Shown: in pieces, positions 7,783 to 15,925 of the stretch
Layout of the letters: each line of letters opens with the position of its first letter
Position numbering within the stretch: the stretch's first letter is position 1
Origin: CAIRDP01 sp037141915
Lineage (GTDB): Bacteria; Bacteroidota; Bacteroidia; Bacteroidales; FEN-979
Assembly: GCA_037141915.1 (NCBI GenBank)
Contig: JBAXBP010000006.1
Coordinates: forward strand, 1-45,522
DNA length: 45,522 bases
Reading direction: 5' to 3'
Made by a program: the position numbers and the translations under genes
The notes under the pieces: generated by a model
The model's database searches: none
The model's input: the letters and a program-made list of their open reading frames with translations, nothing else
Told to the model about the DNA's origin: nothing

Positions 7783-7843
7783 ACCCTTAATTTTTCCTTC
7801 AATCCTCCCGAATTAATGCCGGGGGGCAGGAAAAATTAAGGGT
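7783..7843. terminator. Strong hairpin between tonB and the acyltransferase gene
   Basis: A perfect 16-bp inverted repeat has arms at 7783-7798 and 7828-7843. The 29-base loop can form a second 7-bp GC-rich stem (7804-7810 with 7820-7826, one G-T pair). It starts 22 bases after the tonB stop codon. No long U-tract follows on the minus strand, so it may be a terminator, a processing site or an mRNA stabiliser. Confidence 0.6.
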
Positions 7844-7865
7844 CCCTGGTTAGAGTATTGCAGGT

Positions 7866-8648
7866 TTACTGCAAGGTAAATTTGATAGGTAAGTTAAACT
7901 GCACACGAACAGGCTGTCCGCGCTGTTTGCCTGGTCCCCATTTGGGCATGGCTTTAACAATACGGATTGCTTCTTCGTCGCAACCGCCGCCGATACCACG
8001 TTTCACAACCGCGTTACTGGTTGACCCGTCAGGTTCAACAACGAAAGAAACGAATACACGTCCCTGGATTCCAAGTTCTTTGGCTTCTTCAGGATATTTC
8101 AGGTTTTCACCCAGCCATTTGTAAAGGGCAGCTTCACCACCCGGGAAGGTAGGAGGCTCCTCAACGATCAGGAAAACCTCTGCTTCCACTTTCTGTTCAA
8201 TTACCTGTGTCTTTACCTCTTTTTCCTCCACCTGAACTTCTTCACTGGGAGCTTCGTTGTTTTTGTTCTGGTTCAGAAGGTCCTGTTTACCGAAATCCGA
8301 TTCCACATTAGTGTCTTCAACAACCTTTGGGGCCGTGAACTTTACTTTTTCCACTAAAGCTTCAGGCGGTGGTGGGGGCGGCGGAGGAGGCGGCAGATCT
8401 TCTTTGGGCATATTCAGCATCTCGGCCGTTACCGATTTCTCCTTTTCCCTGAGCAGCTTTTCCTTGTTCAGGTATGCATTGATCAAAGGATAGGCAGCGG
8501 CGGAGAAAAGGACGAGGATGCCAATAATCAAAGAAATAGTAAGATACCGGCTGTACTTCTTTCGAAGTACATACGAGCCGTATTCCTTATTACGGTTCTT
8601 GAAGACGATTTCCTCCAGCGATTCTACACGCTGATTTTCAAGTGCCAT
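7866..8648 (-). CDS. tonB: TonB energy transducer
   Basis: The protein has 260 residues in the classic TonB layout: short cytoplasmic N-terminus, one membrane helix (about 36-57), a proline run at 86-95, an acidic periplasmic linker with many Glu and Lys residues, and a C-terminal TonB domain (about 175-258). The domain includes YPEEAKELGIQGRVFVSF and VVKRGIGGGCDEEAIRIV. It would carry proton-motive energy from ExbB/ExbD to TonB-dependent outer-membrane receptors. The N-terminus LEEIVFKNRNKEYGSYVLRK is typical of Bacteroidota TonB. It follows two exbD genes and exbB in the same direction. No receptor gene is in this window. Confidence 0.95.
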   Translation of the reverse strand: MALENQRVESLEEIVFKNRNKEYGSYVLRKKYSRYLTISLIIGILVLFSAAAYPLINAYLNKEKLLREKEKSVTAEMLNMPKEDLPPPPPPPPPPEALVEKVKFTAPKVVEDTNVESDFGKQDLLNQNKNNEAPSEEVQVEEKEVKTQVIEQKVEAEVFLIVEEPPTFPGGEAALYKWLGENLKYPEEAKELGIQGRVFVSFVVEPDGSTSNAVVKRGIGGGCDEEAIRIVKAMPKWGPGKQRGQPVRVQFNLPIKFTLQ

Positions 8649-8677
8649 ACGGTCTGTGTTTAAATGTCAGTAAAAAT

Positions 8678-9319
8678 TTATTTCGGAGCATTTTTCAGCA
8701 TGTCTTTTTCAACCGAGTTGATATCTACAATAGCATAACTGGCGATATTGCAGATAGCCATCTCATCGATAATGTTGACAATGTCCTTGTACTTTGCTTT
8801 ATCATCAGCCTTGATCAGGACGATGGGACCTTTTTTATCGTCCTTTTTCATCCTCTTGATCTCGTTGTCGAGTGTTGTATCAGAAACCACTATTTTACCT
8901 GTAACGCGTTTATCGCGGTATTCAGCGATCTTTGCAAACAGGTCGCGGTTCTTGTCCAGCAAGATTTTACGGATTCCGTCTTTGCTGAAATTGGTTTTGA
9001 CCAGCATAGGCAGAGGTGGTTTTTTTGGATCGGCCATACCGACGTAATAATACACCTTGTCTCCTTCCGACAGGATGATATTAAGGGTTCGGAAAGCCGC
9101 GATCTGTGGCTTGTCTTTATCCTTATCCTTCGAGTCTTCCTTATCGGGCATGGTGATAACCATTACTTTTGCCTTGCTGAAAGCAGTGGTAAGCATAAAG
9201 AAGGTAATCAGCAAACACATCAGGTCGACCATTGGGGTCATATCGATACGTGTTCCGTGCTTCTTCGCTTTACGCTTTCCACCCTTTTTACCTTTTTCTT
9301 CTTGAATTATTTCGGCCAT
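8678..9319 (-). CDS. exbD: ExbD-type biopolymer transport protein (second copy)
   Basis: The protein has 213 residues. After a Lys-rich cytoplasmic tail (1-24) comes RIDMTPMVDLMCLLITFFML, the single ExbD/TolR transmembrane segment with the conserved Asp at D32. The rest is periplasmic. Unlike short proteobacterial ExbD (about 140 residues) it has a long linker with a DKEDSKDKDKDK run around 100, a Bacteroidota trait. With ExbB it should form the proton channel that energises TonB. It lies between another exbD and tonB. It shares the DMTPMVDL start but little else with the neighbouring copy, so the two are probably not interchangeable. Confidence 0.93.
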   Translation of the reverse strand: MAEIIQEEKGKKGGKRKAKKHGTRIDMTPMVDLMCLLITFFMLTTAFSKAKVMVITMPDKEDSKDKDKDKPQIAAFRTLNIILSEGDKVYYYVGMADPKKPPLPMLVKTNFSKDGIRKILLDKNRDLFAKIAEYRDKRVTGKIVVSDTTLDNEIKRMKKDDKKGPIVLIKADDKAKYKDIVNIIDEMAICNIASYAIVDINSVEKDMLKNAPK

Positions 9320-9350
9320 ATAGGATTTTCTTAAACGTTATGGTTTCTCA

Positions 9351-9995
9351 TTACTTCGTTGCAGCAGGAAGATCCTTCATGGAAATTTCCTGTTTCTGCA
9401 GGTTGGTAACGAGATTAAATTTATTCACCTTGTTATCCTGTAACAAGTCCATGACCTTCTTGACTATCTTATAGTCTGTATCTGCATCTCCCTTGATGGC
9501 GACTTCGGCCCCGACATTTGTCAGTCGGGCTTCACGTACCCACCATGCAAGCTGGTTATCTGTTGAATCCATTGGGATGCCTGTTTGCAGTTTCTCCTTC
9601 TCTTTGGAATCTTTCGAATTAAGCCATGTTTTCAAGTCCTTAATAGGTAATCCAAATGACGACATGGTTCCAAATTTGGCAATTTCCGCTTTGGTGAAAG
9701 TGATCTTATACTGCTCCCCGATTTTTCCCAGCAGCTTGCTGCGGAAATGAGTCGAAGTATCTCTACCGTTGTCAATATTGAAATAGACCTTACCATCCTT
9801 TGCAATGAAGATGGTCATAAGGTCTGCATCAGGGGCCTGTTTTTCCGAGATCGATTGAGGTGTTGTAATGACAGCAGCCTCTTGAGGACGGAATGAAGCC
9901 GTAAGCAACAGAAAGATCAGTAGCACAGAAAACAAATCCACCATGGGTGTCATGTCTATATGCGGTGTTCTAACCGGTGGTTTTATCTTTGGCAT
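9351..9995 (-). CDS. exbD: ExbD-type biopolymer transport protein (first copy)
   Basis: The protein has 214 residues with a 12-residue N-terminus, then HIDMTPMVDLFSVLLIFLLL, the ExbD transmembrane helix with Asp D20 in the position of the proton-carrying residue. The long periplasmic domain includes EVAIKGDADTDYKIVKKVMD, matching the ExbD C-terminal fold. It directly follows exbB and precedes the second exbD with 31 bases between. Paired unequal exbD genes are common in Bacteroidota TonB systems. The gene is intact. Confidence 0.93.
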   Translation of the reverse strand: MPKIKPPVRTPHIDMTPMVDLFSVLLIFLLLTASFRPQEAAVITTPQSISEKQAPDADLMTIFIAKDGKVYFNIDNGRDTSTHFRSKLLGKIGEQYKITFTKAEIAKFGTMSSFGLPIKDLKTWLNSKDSKEKEKLQTGIPMDSTDNQLAWWVREARLTNVGAEVAIKGDADTDYKIVKKVMDLLQDNKVNKFNLVTNLQKQEISMKDLPAATK

Positions 9996-10061
9996 GGAAT
10001 TCTGGTTTTAAATTATAAATACACAGTATTATGTACATAATTTGTTGAAACGCCAAAAATA

Positions 10062-10880
10062 TTACTTGGCAGAAGCTGCAAATGACTGTACAAGGCTGAA
10101 TCCTGCCTCATCAATTTTATAGGTAAAACTATCGATTTGTGTTGAGAAACTATTGTAAAGAACAATGGCCAGCAATGATCCGGTGATACCGAAAGCAGTA
10201 TTGATAAGGGCCTCAGAAATACCGGTTGCAAGTGCAAGTGCATCAGGGCTGCCGGCCTGGGCCAGAGCTCCGAATGCGCGGATCATCCCAAGTACTGTTC
10301 CCAAAAGTCCGATCAACACTGAGATTGAAGCAATGGTTGAAAGGATGACAAGGTTCCTCGAAAGCATCGGAAGCTCAAGAGCTGAAGCTTCTTCAAATTC
10401 CTTCTGCAGGGCAACGATCTTCTGGTCTTTAACCAGGGTTTTATCGTCCTGGAGAGAGCGGTAGCGAACAAGACCAGCTTTCATAACATTTGCCAGCGAA
10501 CCTTTCTGCTTATCGCAAGCTACGATAGCATCTTCGATTTTGTTGGAATCCAGAAGGCCCTGTAAGTTCTTTACAAATACATTGATACGGCCCTTTCCCT
10601 GTGCACGGGTCAAAGTAATCAGACGCTCGATTGAGAAAATGATCAGGATAAGGTTAACAGTCATCAGGAGAGGCACGATCATTCCCCCTTTGTAAATGAT
10701 CCCGAGATAGTTGCCAGGCAGCGGAGTGCCATTATGGTTTCCGCCTTCGAAGTTGATAGGGTTACCCATCACATACTTGAAGATTAAGTAAGATACGATA
10801 AGGGCTATGATCATTGCTCCTAACGTAAACACCGATCTTAAGGCGTCCATTAATCCGCCTTTGCTGCTTTTGTTGCTCAT
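10062..10880 (-). CDS. exbB: ExbB/TolQ/MotA-type proton channel protein
   Basis: The 272-residue membrane protein belongs to the MotA/TolQ/ExbB proton channel family. It has hydrophobic segments near 14-36 and 64-85, then the two conserved helices STIASISVLIGLLGTVLGMI (about 185-205) and EALINTAFGITGSLLAIVLY (about 228-248). A cytoplasmic domain (about 90-175) lies between. It surrounds the ExbD dimer and conducts protons for TonB. It heads exbB-exbD-exbD-tonB, with a clear Bacteroidota promoter in front. The extra N-terminal helix is common in the phylum. Confidence 0.93.
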   Translation of the reverse strand: MSNKSSKGGLMDALRSVFTLGAMIIALIVSYLIFKYVMGNPINFEGGNHNGTPLPGNYLGIIYKGGMIVPLLMTVNLILIIFSIERLITLTRAQGKGRINVFVKNLQGLLDSNKIEDAIVACDKQKGSLANVMKAGLVRYRSLQDDKTLVKDQKIVALQKEFEEASALELPMLSRNLVILSTIASISVLIGLLGTVLGMIRAFGALAQAGSPDALALATGISEALINTAFGITGSLLAIVLYNSFSTQIDSFTYKIDEAGFSLVQSFAASAK

Positions 10881-10946
10881 CGTTAATTGAATTTAAGTTA
10901 TAAAATACTTGAATTTATTAGTTTTTTGCGATTTTTTGCAGGGTGA

Positions 10947-10977
10947 CAAAAGTACAAAATTATTGATTGAATACCAA
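10947..10977 (-). promoter_or_regulatory. Promoter of exbB-exbD-exbD-tonB
   Basis: On the minus strand TTG (10977-10975) is followed after exactly 20 bases by TACTTTTG (10954-10947), matching the Bacteroidota TTG-N20-TAnnTTTG promoter. A second box, TAATTTTG, lies at 10962-10955. It is in the gap after the TPR gene and about 65 bases before exbB, so the TonB genes can be transcribed independently of the TPR/PstS pair. Confidence 0.65.
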
Positions 10978-10983
10978 TACCCC

Positions 10984-12681
10984 CTAATTCACAAACTTTT
11001 TCAGGTTATCAATGATCTGCTTGGCTTTCTCTGCTTTGTCATCTTTCGGATCAATCCCCAGCACTCTGTTACTGAATGCAATTGCGGTAACAGCATATTC
11101 CTTATTCTTTGTCCCTGCATATTGCAGGAAATAGTAGTATGCCAGATAGTAAAAAGACTCTATCCTTTCCTTGTTGTACTTGGCTGTATCACTTTGTGTC
11201 TTGACAATTATAATTTCATATATCGGTTTCGCGAGCCCCTGCTTTGATGTTGAGTCAATGTTCGACTTGGTCCTGGCCCTCCATACAAAACCTGCAATAT
11301 GATCAGGCTGAAGCTGGTTGAAAATTGCCAGGTTTGTATCGGCCTGCTGAAAATCCTTCACATTGTAAAATACTTTGCCGAGGTTATAATAATCCATCGG
11401 GGCTGCTTTCTTAAGGATGATTTTCTTCTGGTAAGTTTCAATTGACTTGTCATATTTCTTCACTTTTGTATAACATAAAGCCGCTTCGGAAAGAAGTTCC
11501 GGCTTGGTAGTATCCATTTCAAAGCCCTTCAACAGCGCCGCAGATGCCTGTTCATCCATTTTATTCCTTGCCAGGATCCTTCCATAATAAATGTAATCGG
11601 CGGCACGGATCTTCTCAGGCTTTTCAACGGTAAAAAACTTTTTTATATAATAAAGAGCCTTGTCATACTGTGATGTTTCGAAATAGGCATAGGCAAGAGC
11701 CCGGTTAAGGTCATTATTTGTTGAATCAACCTTATAAACCTCATTAAGCTGATTGATCGCCTCTTTATATTCCTGCAGATCAAAGAGGATATTTACGAAC
11801 TGTATCCTTGCCGTAGTATTTCCGGCCGAAAGCTTCAGGAACCTGGCAAAATCCCTCTTGGCATCATCATTCCTGTTTGCTTTAGCAAGAAGGAATCCTC
11901 TTTCTCTGTATGCAGGAGCATAGCTGGAATCAATCTTGATGGCTTCATCATAATAAGTGAGCGCACTCTTGTATTGCTTTGCACGCATCCATAGCTGACC
12001 TATGCGCACTTTGGCAAAAGGGGACTGGGGATTAAGACTCTGAGCAATATTGTAATTCGTAATGGCGTTGGATCCGTCGTTCAGAAGCAGGATATATGCA
12101 TCCCCCTTGACAATAAACAACTCATAGTTTTTTGGATCCAGCTTTTCTGCATTCTTCAAAATAGCGAAGATTTGTGCGGTATCTTTAATATGCGCTCTTA
12201 CATAACCGTTAGCCATCCTGATCAGGACATTGGCCTGTTTGGCCGGATCCATAACAATACTTTTATTGGCCTTGCTCGGCAGAAGGGCTGAAGCCTTTGA
12301 ATAATAATCCTGTCCGGTGCTCCTGTCTTTGTTCAGAAATGCAATTTCGCCCATACCTACCAGGTTAATGGGATTAGCGGGATCTTTCTGAATGCCTGAC
12401 TGGAAGATAATCCTCGCTGAGTCAGATATCTCTTTCAGCGAATAATTCGAAGTATCGGAGAAGTATTCATTGATAAAATTTTCGCCATAATAGTAATAGG
12501 TCTCACCGTCGGCCGGATTCTGTTTGATTAAAACTTTATAAGCAGAAGCGGCTGATTTGAACTGTTCACTGCGCATAAGCCAGATAGCTGCTTTGAGATC
12601 CTGAGCCCGGGTTTCCGAAAGAAACGGGAGTAGAAGCATCAAAATAATAACCAGTCCCGATTTTCTTGAATAACTCATCAT
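10984..12681 (-). CDS. Exported TPR-repeat protein
   Basis: The protein has 565 residues with a signal peptide (about 1-26, ending ETRAQ) and then tetratricopeptide-like helical repeats over almost the whole length. Repeated YYxEAIKIDSSYAPAYRERG, YDKALYYIKKF and YDKSIETYQKK units show this. It is probably periplasmic and acts as a protein-interaction scaffold. A similar TPR protein next to a PstS-like lipoprotein and TonB/ExbBD genes recurs in Bacteroidota, so it may serve the energised uptake system, but that role is inferred. The start has two adjacent ATG codons; the first is used here. It begins 21 bases after the PstS-like gene, likely in one transcript. Confidence 0.85.
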   Translation of the reverse strand: MMSYSRKSGLVIILMLLLPFLSETRAQDLKAAIWLMRSEQFKSAASAYKVLIKQNPADGETYYYYGENFINEYFSDTSNYSLKEISDSARIIFQSGIQKDPANPINLVGMGEIAFLNKDRSTGQDYYSKASALLPSKANKSIVMDPAKQANVLIRMANGYVRAHIKDTAQIFAILKNAEKLDPKNYELFIVKGDAYILLLNDGSNAITNYNIAQSLNPQSPFAKVRIGQLWMRAKQYKSALTYYDEAIKIDSSYAPAYRERGFLLAKANRNDDAKRDFARFLKLSAGNTTARIQFVNILFDLQEYKEAINQLNEVYKVDSTNNDLNRALAYAYFETSQYDKALYYIKKFFTVEKPEKIRAADYIYYGRILARNKMDEQASAALLKGFEMDTTKPELLSEAALCYTKVKKYDKSIETYQKKIILKKAAPMDYYNLGKVFYNVKDFQQADTNLAIFNQLQPDHIAGFVWRARTKSNIDSTSKQGLAKPIYEIIIVKTQSDTAKYNKERIESFYYLAYYYFLQYAGTKNKEYAVTAIAFSNRVLGIDPKDDKAEKAKQIIDNLKKFVN

Positions 12682-12701
12682 AGGGTTATTTGTTCTAATG
12701 G

Positions 12702-13658
12702 TTAATGTTTAATTTGAATAATCCTGACAGGCATGGCGGCAGGAACCATCCCCGACCTCAGAACGATAAGTTGGCCCTTCTCCCCTGCAATAAATGAAGA
12801 TAAGCCATAAGCAAGACCTCTGTATGTCTGCCTGTTGATACAATAGATGTTTCTTGTAAACGGATAATCCCCCTGTGCAATATATGCCTGGTAGGGTTTG
12901 TAGAAGTTTGCGCCCGGATCATCATTACCGGGTGCGCTTATACCAGCAATTTTCACCTGCCTCAGGAAACGGTTTGAAACCGTATCTTCCTTGTCGCTGA
13001 TCCAGTTCACACTGATAACACCGATGGCATTAGGGTTGTTTGCAACGAATGAAATGACTCCGGCATTGGAATTAACTGCAAAACAACACGGAGGCAGCTT
13101 GTCCAGCTTGAATTTTTCCTTGATATACCTTGGGTTGCAGGATTTGTAATTATCAAATACCACTTTTATTTCACCAAGTTTTGATTTAGGGTTCAATTGT
13201 TTCCATGTCTTTACCTCGCCCTTGAAAATGCCTTCGATCTTATCATAAAACAGGTTTGTGTCGGGGTTTTCAGGGTTGACTATAAATACGACACCGTCAT
13301 AGGCGATCAGGGTAGTCTTTGGGATGAACTGCCTTGCATTAAGATATTTCTCCTCGTCAACTGTTAGTTTGCGGCTGACAATCATCAAAGGCAGGGAATC
13401 TTTCATGAAAAGGTCAAAGATATCGGATTCGTTATCGTATACCGTATCGAACTTAGCATATTTATAAAGTGTTTCAAAAGTATAGATCTCCGTATCCAGT
13501 AAAAGCCGGTAAGAATCGTCGATACCGACTTTCATCCTTCCATGTGTCGGATTATCGGTCTCCTTGCCTCCGGTCCCTCCTCCACATGAAACCAATAACA
13601 GCAGGATTATTAACCCTGCCGCTCCGAAAGTCCAGACACTGGCTTTTCCTGTTTTCAT
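12702..13658 (-). CDS. PstS-like substrate-binding lipoprotein
   Basis: The protein has 318 residues with a lipoprotein signal (LLLLVSC, C25) followed by a Gly-rich spacer. The mature part resembles the PstS/phosphate-type periplasmic binding fold, with TLIAYDGVVFIVNPENPD, IFKGEVKTWKQL and the NAIGVISVNWISD segment. In Bacteroidota such proteins accompany TonB-ExbBD clusters. No PstABC permease is nearby, so phosphate as ligand is only a family guess. A TAAATTTG box lies about 50 bases upstream (13706-13713). Confidence 0.82.
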   Translation of the reverse strand: MKTGKASVWTFGAAGLIILLLLVSCGGGTGGKETDNPTHGRMKVGIDDSYRLLLDTEIYTFETLYKYAKFDTVYDNESDIFDLFMKDSLPLMIVSRKLTVDEEKYLNARQFIPKTTLIAYDGVVFIVNPENPDTNLFYDKIEGIFKGEVKTWKQLNPKSKLGEIKVVFDNYKSCNPRYIKEKFKLDKLPPCCFAVNSNAGVISFVANNPNAIGVISVNWISDKEDTVSNRFLRQVKIAGISAPGNDDPGANFYKPYQAYIAQGDYPFTRNIYCINRQTYRGLAYGLSSFIAGEKGQLIVLRSGMVPAAMPVRIIQIKH

Positions 13659-13705
13659 AAAATCATTAAATGCTTAGAATCAGCAGGTTTGTCAAAACTG
13701 AAACA

Positions 13706-13713
13706 CAAATTTA
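13706..13713 (-). promoter_or_regulatory. Candidate -7 box (TAAATTTG) before the PstS-like gene
   Basis: The minus strand reads TAAATTTG, an exact TAnnTTTG element, 47 bases before the start codon. No good TTG was seen 20 bases farther upstream, so the call is weak. Confidence 0.35.
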
Positions 13714-13788
13714 TGAATAATATTATTGCACCTTGAAAATTAATAGGCTAAAATAACGGGAAACAGGTGAAAATGCAAGAAAAATCGG

Positions 13789-13986
13789 TTATTCGTCAGT
13801 TTCTTCCCGCGACTTCGACCATATCCTGGCCAGACGGAATCCACCGTACAGGAAAAGAAAAACCGAAAAGATGACTTTAGTGGTCTGGGGCAGGTAGCGC
13901 AGCATGGGGCTGAAGAAGATGAACGCCCCGAGGAAAAAATACAGGCAGGCAACGGCGTAAGAGAAGTACTTATAATATTTCTTCAC
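13789..13986 (-). CDS. Small two-helix membrane protein, function unknown
   Basis: The 65-residue protein has two predicted transmembrane helices (about 8-27 and 36-54) and a charged C-terminal tail (RIWSKSREETDE). I do not recognise a function. The only usable start is GTG at 13986: an in-frame stop lies four codons upstream and the first internal Met is residue 28. An AAGAG ribosome site precedes it. Small proteins of this kind occur beside TonB/PstS genes in Bacteroidota, so an accessory role is possible. It starts about 116 bases after the 108-residue unknown. Confidence 0.7.
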   Translation of the reverse strand: MKKYYKYFSYAVACLYFFLGAFIFFSPMLRYLPQTTKVIFSVFLFLYGGFRLARIWSKSREETDE

Positions 13987-14006
13987 TGGGAGCTCTTAGT
14001 AGAGAA

Positions 14007-14091
14007 TGTACAAATTACAATGTACAAATTACAAATATTAGGATAATAGCAGGATGCTGAATTTGTACATTGTACATGGTACATTGTACAT
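14007..14091. repeat. TGTACAT/TGTAATT heptamer repeats
   Basis: Bases 14007-14037 hold TGTAATT/TGTACAT heptamers in reverse orientation. Bases 14064-14091 hold four direct heptamers: TGTACAT twice, GGTACAT, TGTACAT. The second block recurs exactly at 27111-27138. It fills the gap between the 108-residue and 65-residue genes. Confidence 0.88.
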
Positions 14092-14102
14092 TTATTTTCC
14101 AC

Positions 14103-14429
14103 TTATCTTTCGACCTGGTAATACGGCACATCCCAGTCCTGGTCAGGCCACTGGTTCCAGTAAGCAGGGTTCAGTATATGGCCGTCCTTTCGGCGGAGCT
14201 TCCTTTCGTAAAGATTGATCATGGCACTGAACACTATATCTGTCACTCCTAAAACTGATGTGGCAAGAGCAGACCCGTCTTTTGCTTTTTCCTTTTCGGT
14301 CTTAACTTCGTACCCGTTAAACTCAAGGATCTCTTTGAGGAACTTAACCCTTTCTTCCGATGCACCTGTTTCAATAACACTGCACCTGATACCTTCTATC
14401 TCTGTAACTGTATGTTTACCTTTTAACAT
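14103..14429 (-). CDS. Conserved-looking hypothetical protein downstream of nuoN
   Basis: The 108-residue soluble protein is not one I recognise. It starts with a beta-like GKHTVTEIEGIRCSVIETGASEERVKFLKEILEFNGYEV region, then an Ala/Ser-rich helix, and ends with NPAYWNQWPDQDWDVPYYQ, a striking aromatic/Asp/Pro tail. It has one Cys (C16) and no signal peptide or membrane helix. It lies 50 bases after nuoN, separated by an octamer repeat, so it may be read from the nuo transcript. Codon use looks like its neighbours. A functional link to complex I is possible only by position. Confidence 0.7.
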   Translation of the reverse strand: MLKGKHTVTEIEGIRCSVIETGASEERVKFLKEILEFNGYEVKTEKEKAKDGSALATSVLGVTDIVFSAMINLYERKLRRKDGHILNPAYWNQWPDQDWDVPYYQVER

Positions 14430-14445
14430 GATTTTTTTCTTTTTA

Positions 14446-14480
14446 TTTCGCTACTTCACTACCTCGCTACTTCGCTATTT
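14446..14480. repeat. CGCTACTT octamer repeat, nuoN-downstream gap
   Basis: Four octamers lie in tandem from 14449: CGCTACTT, CACTACCT, CGCTACTT, CGCTATTT. The last base touches the nuoN stop codon at 14480. Near-identical octamers occur at 31108-31131 and, inverted, at 23497-23528. Confidence 0.88.
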
Positions 14481-15889
14481 CAATAAAGTCCGAAACTCAA
14501 GCCGTTGATGGTCTCAAATACTACGCTCACTATGCCGATAGCAAATATGCCAACCAGGCAAAGTATCAGGCCGAGGTTAGTGTAAAAATCGCTTTTTATG
14601 CGCTGTATAGGCCTGTCGCTGCGGTTCAGGAACATGGCTTTGATTACCAGCAGGTAATAGTATAATGAAATGATGGTGTTGATGATTGCGATAAGGACGA
14701 GGATATACAGGCCGTGATTTGCCGCTGCTGCAAAAAGGAAGAATTTGCCGAAAAAGCCTGCAACCGGCGGGATGCCTGCCAGTGAAAAGAGTGACAGCAT
14801 CATGACCATGGCAAGCCTGGGGTTGGTCCTGTAGAATCCGTCATAATCGTTGATAGATTCGAATCCTGTACGGTTAGATACGATGGATACCACTCCGAAT
14901 GCGCCAAGGTTTGAAAAGATGTAAACCAACACAAAATAGATCACGGTAGCCATGCCATATTGGCTCTGCCCTATGACCCCGAGGAGAATAAAACCGGCCT
15001 GGGCGATGGAAGAGAAAGCCAGGAATCGTTTCAGATTTTGCTGGCGGATGGCAAAGAGGTTACCCATGGTGATAGTGAGAACAATAATAATATACAGCAC
15101 ATTACTCCACATCAGCGCGATCTTGCTGAATACGGTGTACAGAAGTATGGTTAAAATGAATGCTGCGGCTCCTTTGGAAACGACCGAAAGATAGGATGTG
15201 ATATTGATGGGTGCTCCTTCATACACATCGGCAGTCCAGAGATGGAAAGGAACCAGGGAGATCTTAAATGCCATGCCTGCAAAGAAAAATATGAAGCCCA
15301 GCACCTGGAGTGGAGTTCCTGTAAAAGCCGGACCAACTTCGGCAAAATAAAGGGTTCCGGTTGTCCCGTAAATCATCGAAAGTCCGTAAAGCAGGATTCC
15401 CGAAGACAAAGCTGAAGAAAAAATGAATTTCACACCGGCTTCGGCTGATTTTTCCTTGAACCTTTCGAAAGCTGCGAGCGCTGCCAGGGGAATAGTTGCA
15501 AGTTCAAGTCCCAGGTAGAACATCAGGAAGTCGCCAGAAGAGATCATATACTGCATCCCGATCAGGGTGGAGAGAAGCAGAATATAATATTCGCTTATCT
15601 TCTCAGTGTTCTCAGGTTTCCTAAGCCAGTCTACACTCTGTACCATAACAATGAAAGCCCCTATATTCAGAATATTCTTCAGCATAATGATCAGGTTTGT
15701 CGTCTGATACATGCCGCCGAACAAACTGCCAGTCGGGCCGGGGATGAAACCGAGGATAAGAACAGCCAGCATGAGCAGGATAGCCGGCGTTATAATCCTG
15801 TCCTTTTTACCGGCGGGAAGAAAAATCTCAACAAGTAAAAGAATTACCGTGATGGCAATCAGCAGTAATTCGTGTCTCATGATCAACAT
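14480..15889 (-). CDS. nuoN: Complex I membrane subunit N (antiporter-like)
   Basis: The 469-residue polytopic protein has the proton-translocating antiporter-like fold of NuoN/L/M. Visible landmarks include LGLELATIPLAALAAFERF (conserved TM5-type Glu region), FKISLVPFHLWTADVYEGAP, the Lys-bearing loop typical of NuoN, and LKRFLAFSSIAQAGFILLG. It is one of three antiporter-like subunits of the membrane arm and is last in nuoABCDHIJKLMN. The ORF opens with ATG at 15889; the Met at codon 4 (MRHELLL) is an alternative start. Length is normal for the family. Confidence 0.95.
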   Translation of the reverse strand: MLIMRHELLLIAITVILLLVEIFLPAGKKDRIITPAILLMLAVLILGFIPGPTGSLFGGMYQTTNLIIMLKNILNIGAFIVMVQSVDWLRKPENTEKISEYYILLLSTLIGMQYMISSGDFLMFYLGLELATIPLAALAAFERFKEKSAEAGVKFIFSSALSSGILLYGLSMIYGTTGTLYFAEVGPAFTGTPLQVLGFIFFFAGMAFKISLVPFHLWTADVYEGAPINITSYLSVVSKGAAAFILTILLYTVFSKIALMWSNVLYIIIVLTITMGNLFAIRQQNLKRFLAFSSIAQAGFILLGVIGQSQYGMATVIYFVLVYIFSNLGAFGVVSIVSNRTGFESINDYDGFYRTNPRLAMVMMLSLFSLAGIPPVAGFFGKFFLFAAAANHGLYILVLIAIINTIISLYYYLLVIKAMFLNRSDRPIQRIKSDFYTNLGLILCLVGIFAIGIVSVVFETINGLSFGLY

Positions 15890-15925
15890 GGGTCGGATAT
15901 TAATTAATTTTTTACTTTTTTCTTT

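Noticed and set aside
8642..9334. 230-codon plus-strand ORF opposite exbD
   Set aside because: It is the antisense of a clear exbD gene, has no family signature and no promoter or ribosome site.
13984..14102. Palindromic TGTACAT arrays as a transcription-factor operator
   Set aside because: They are longer and more degenerate than an operator and recur mid-operon and between unrelated genes, so a repeat family is the better reading.
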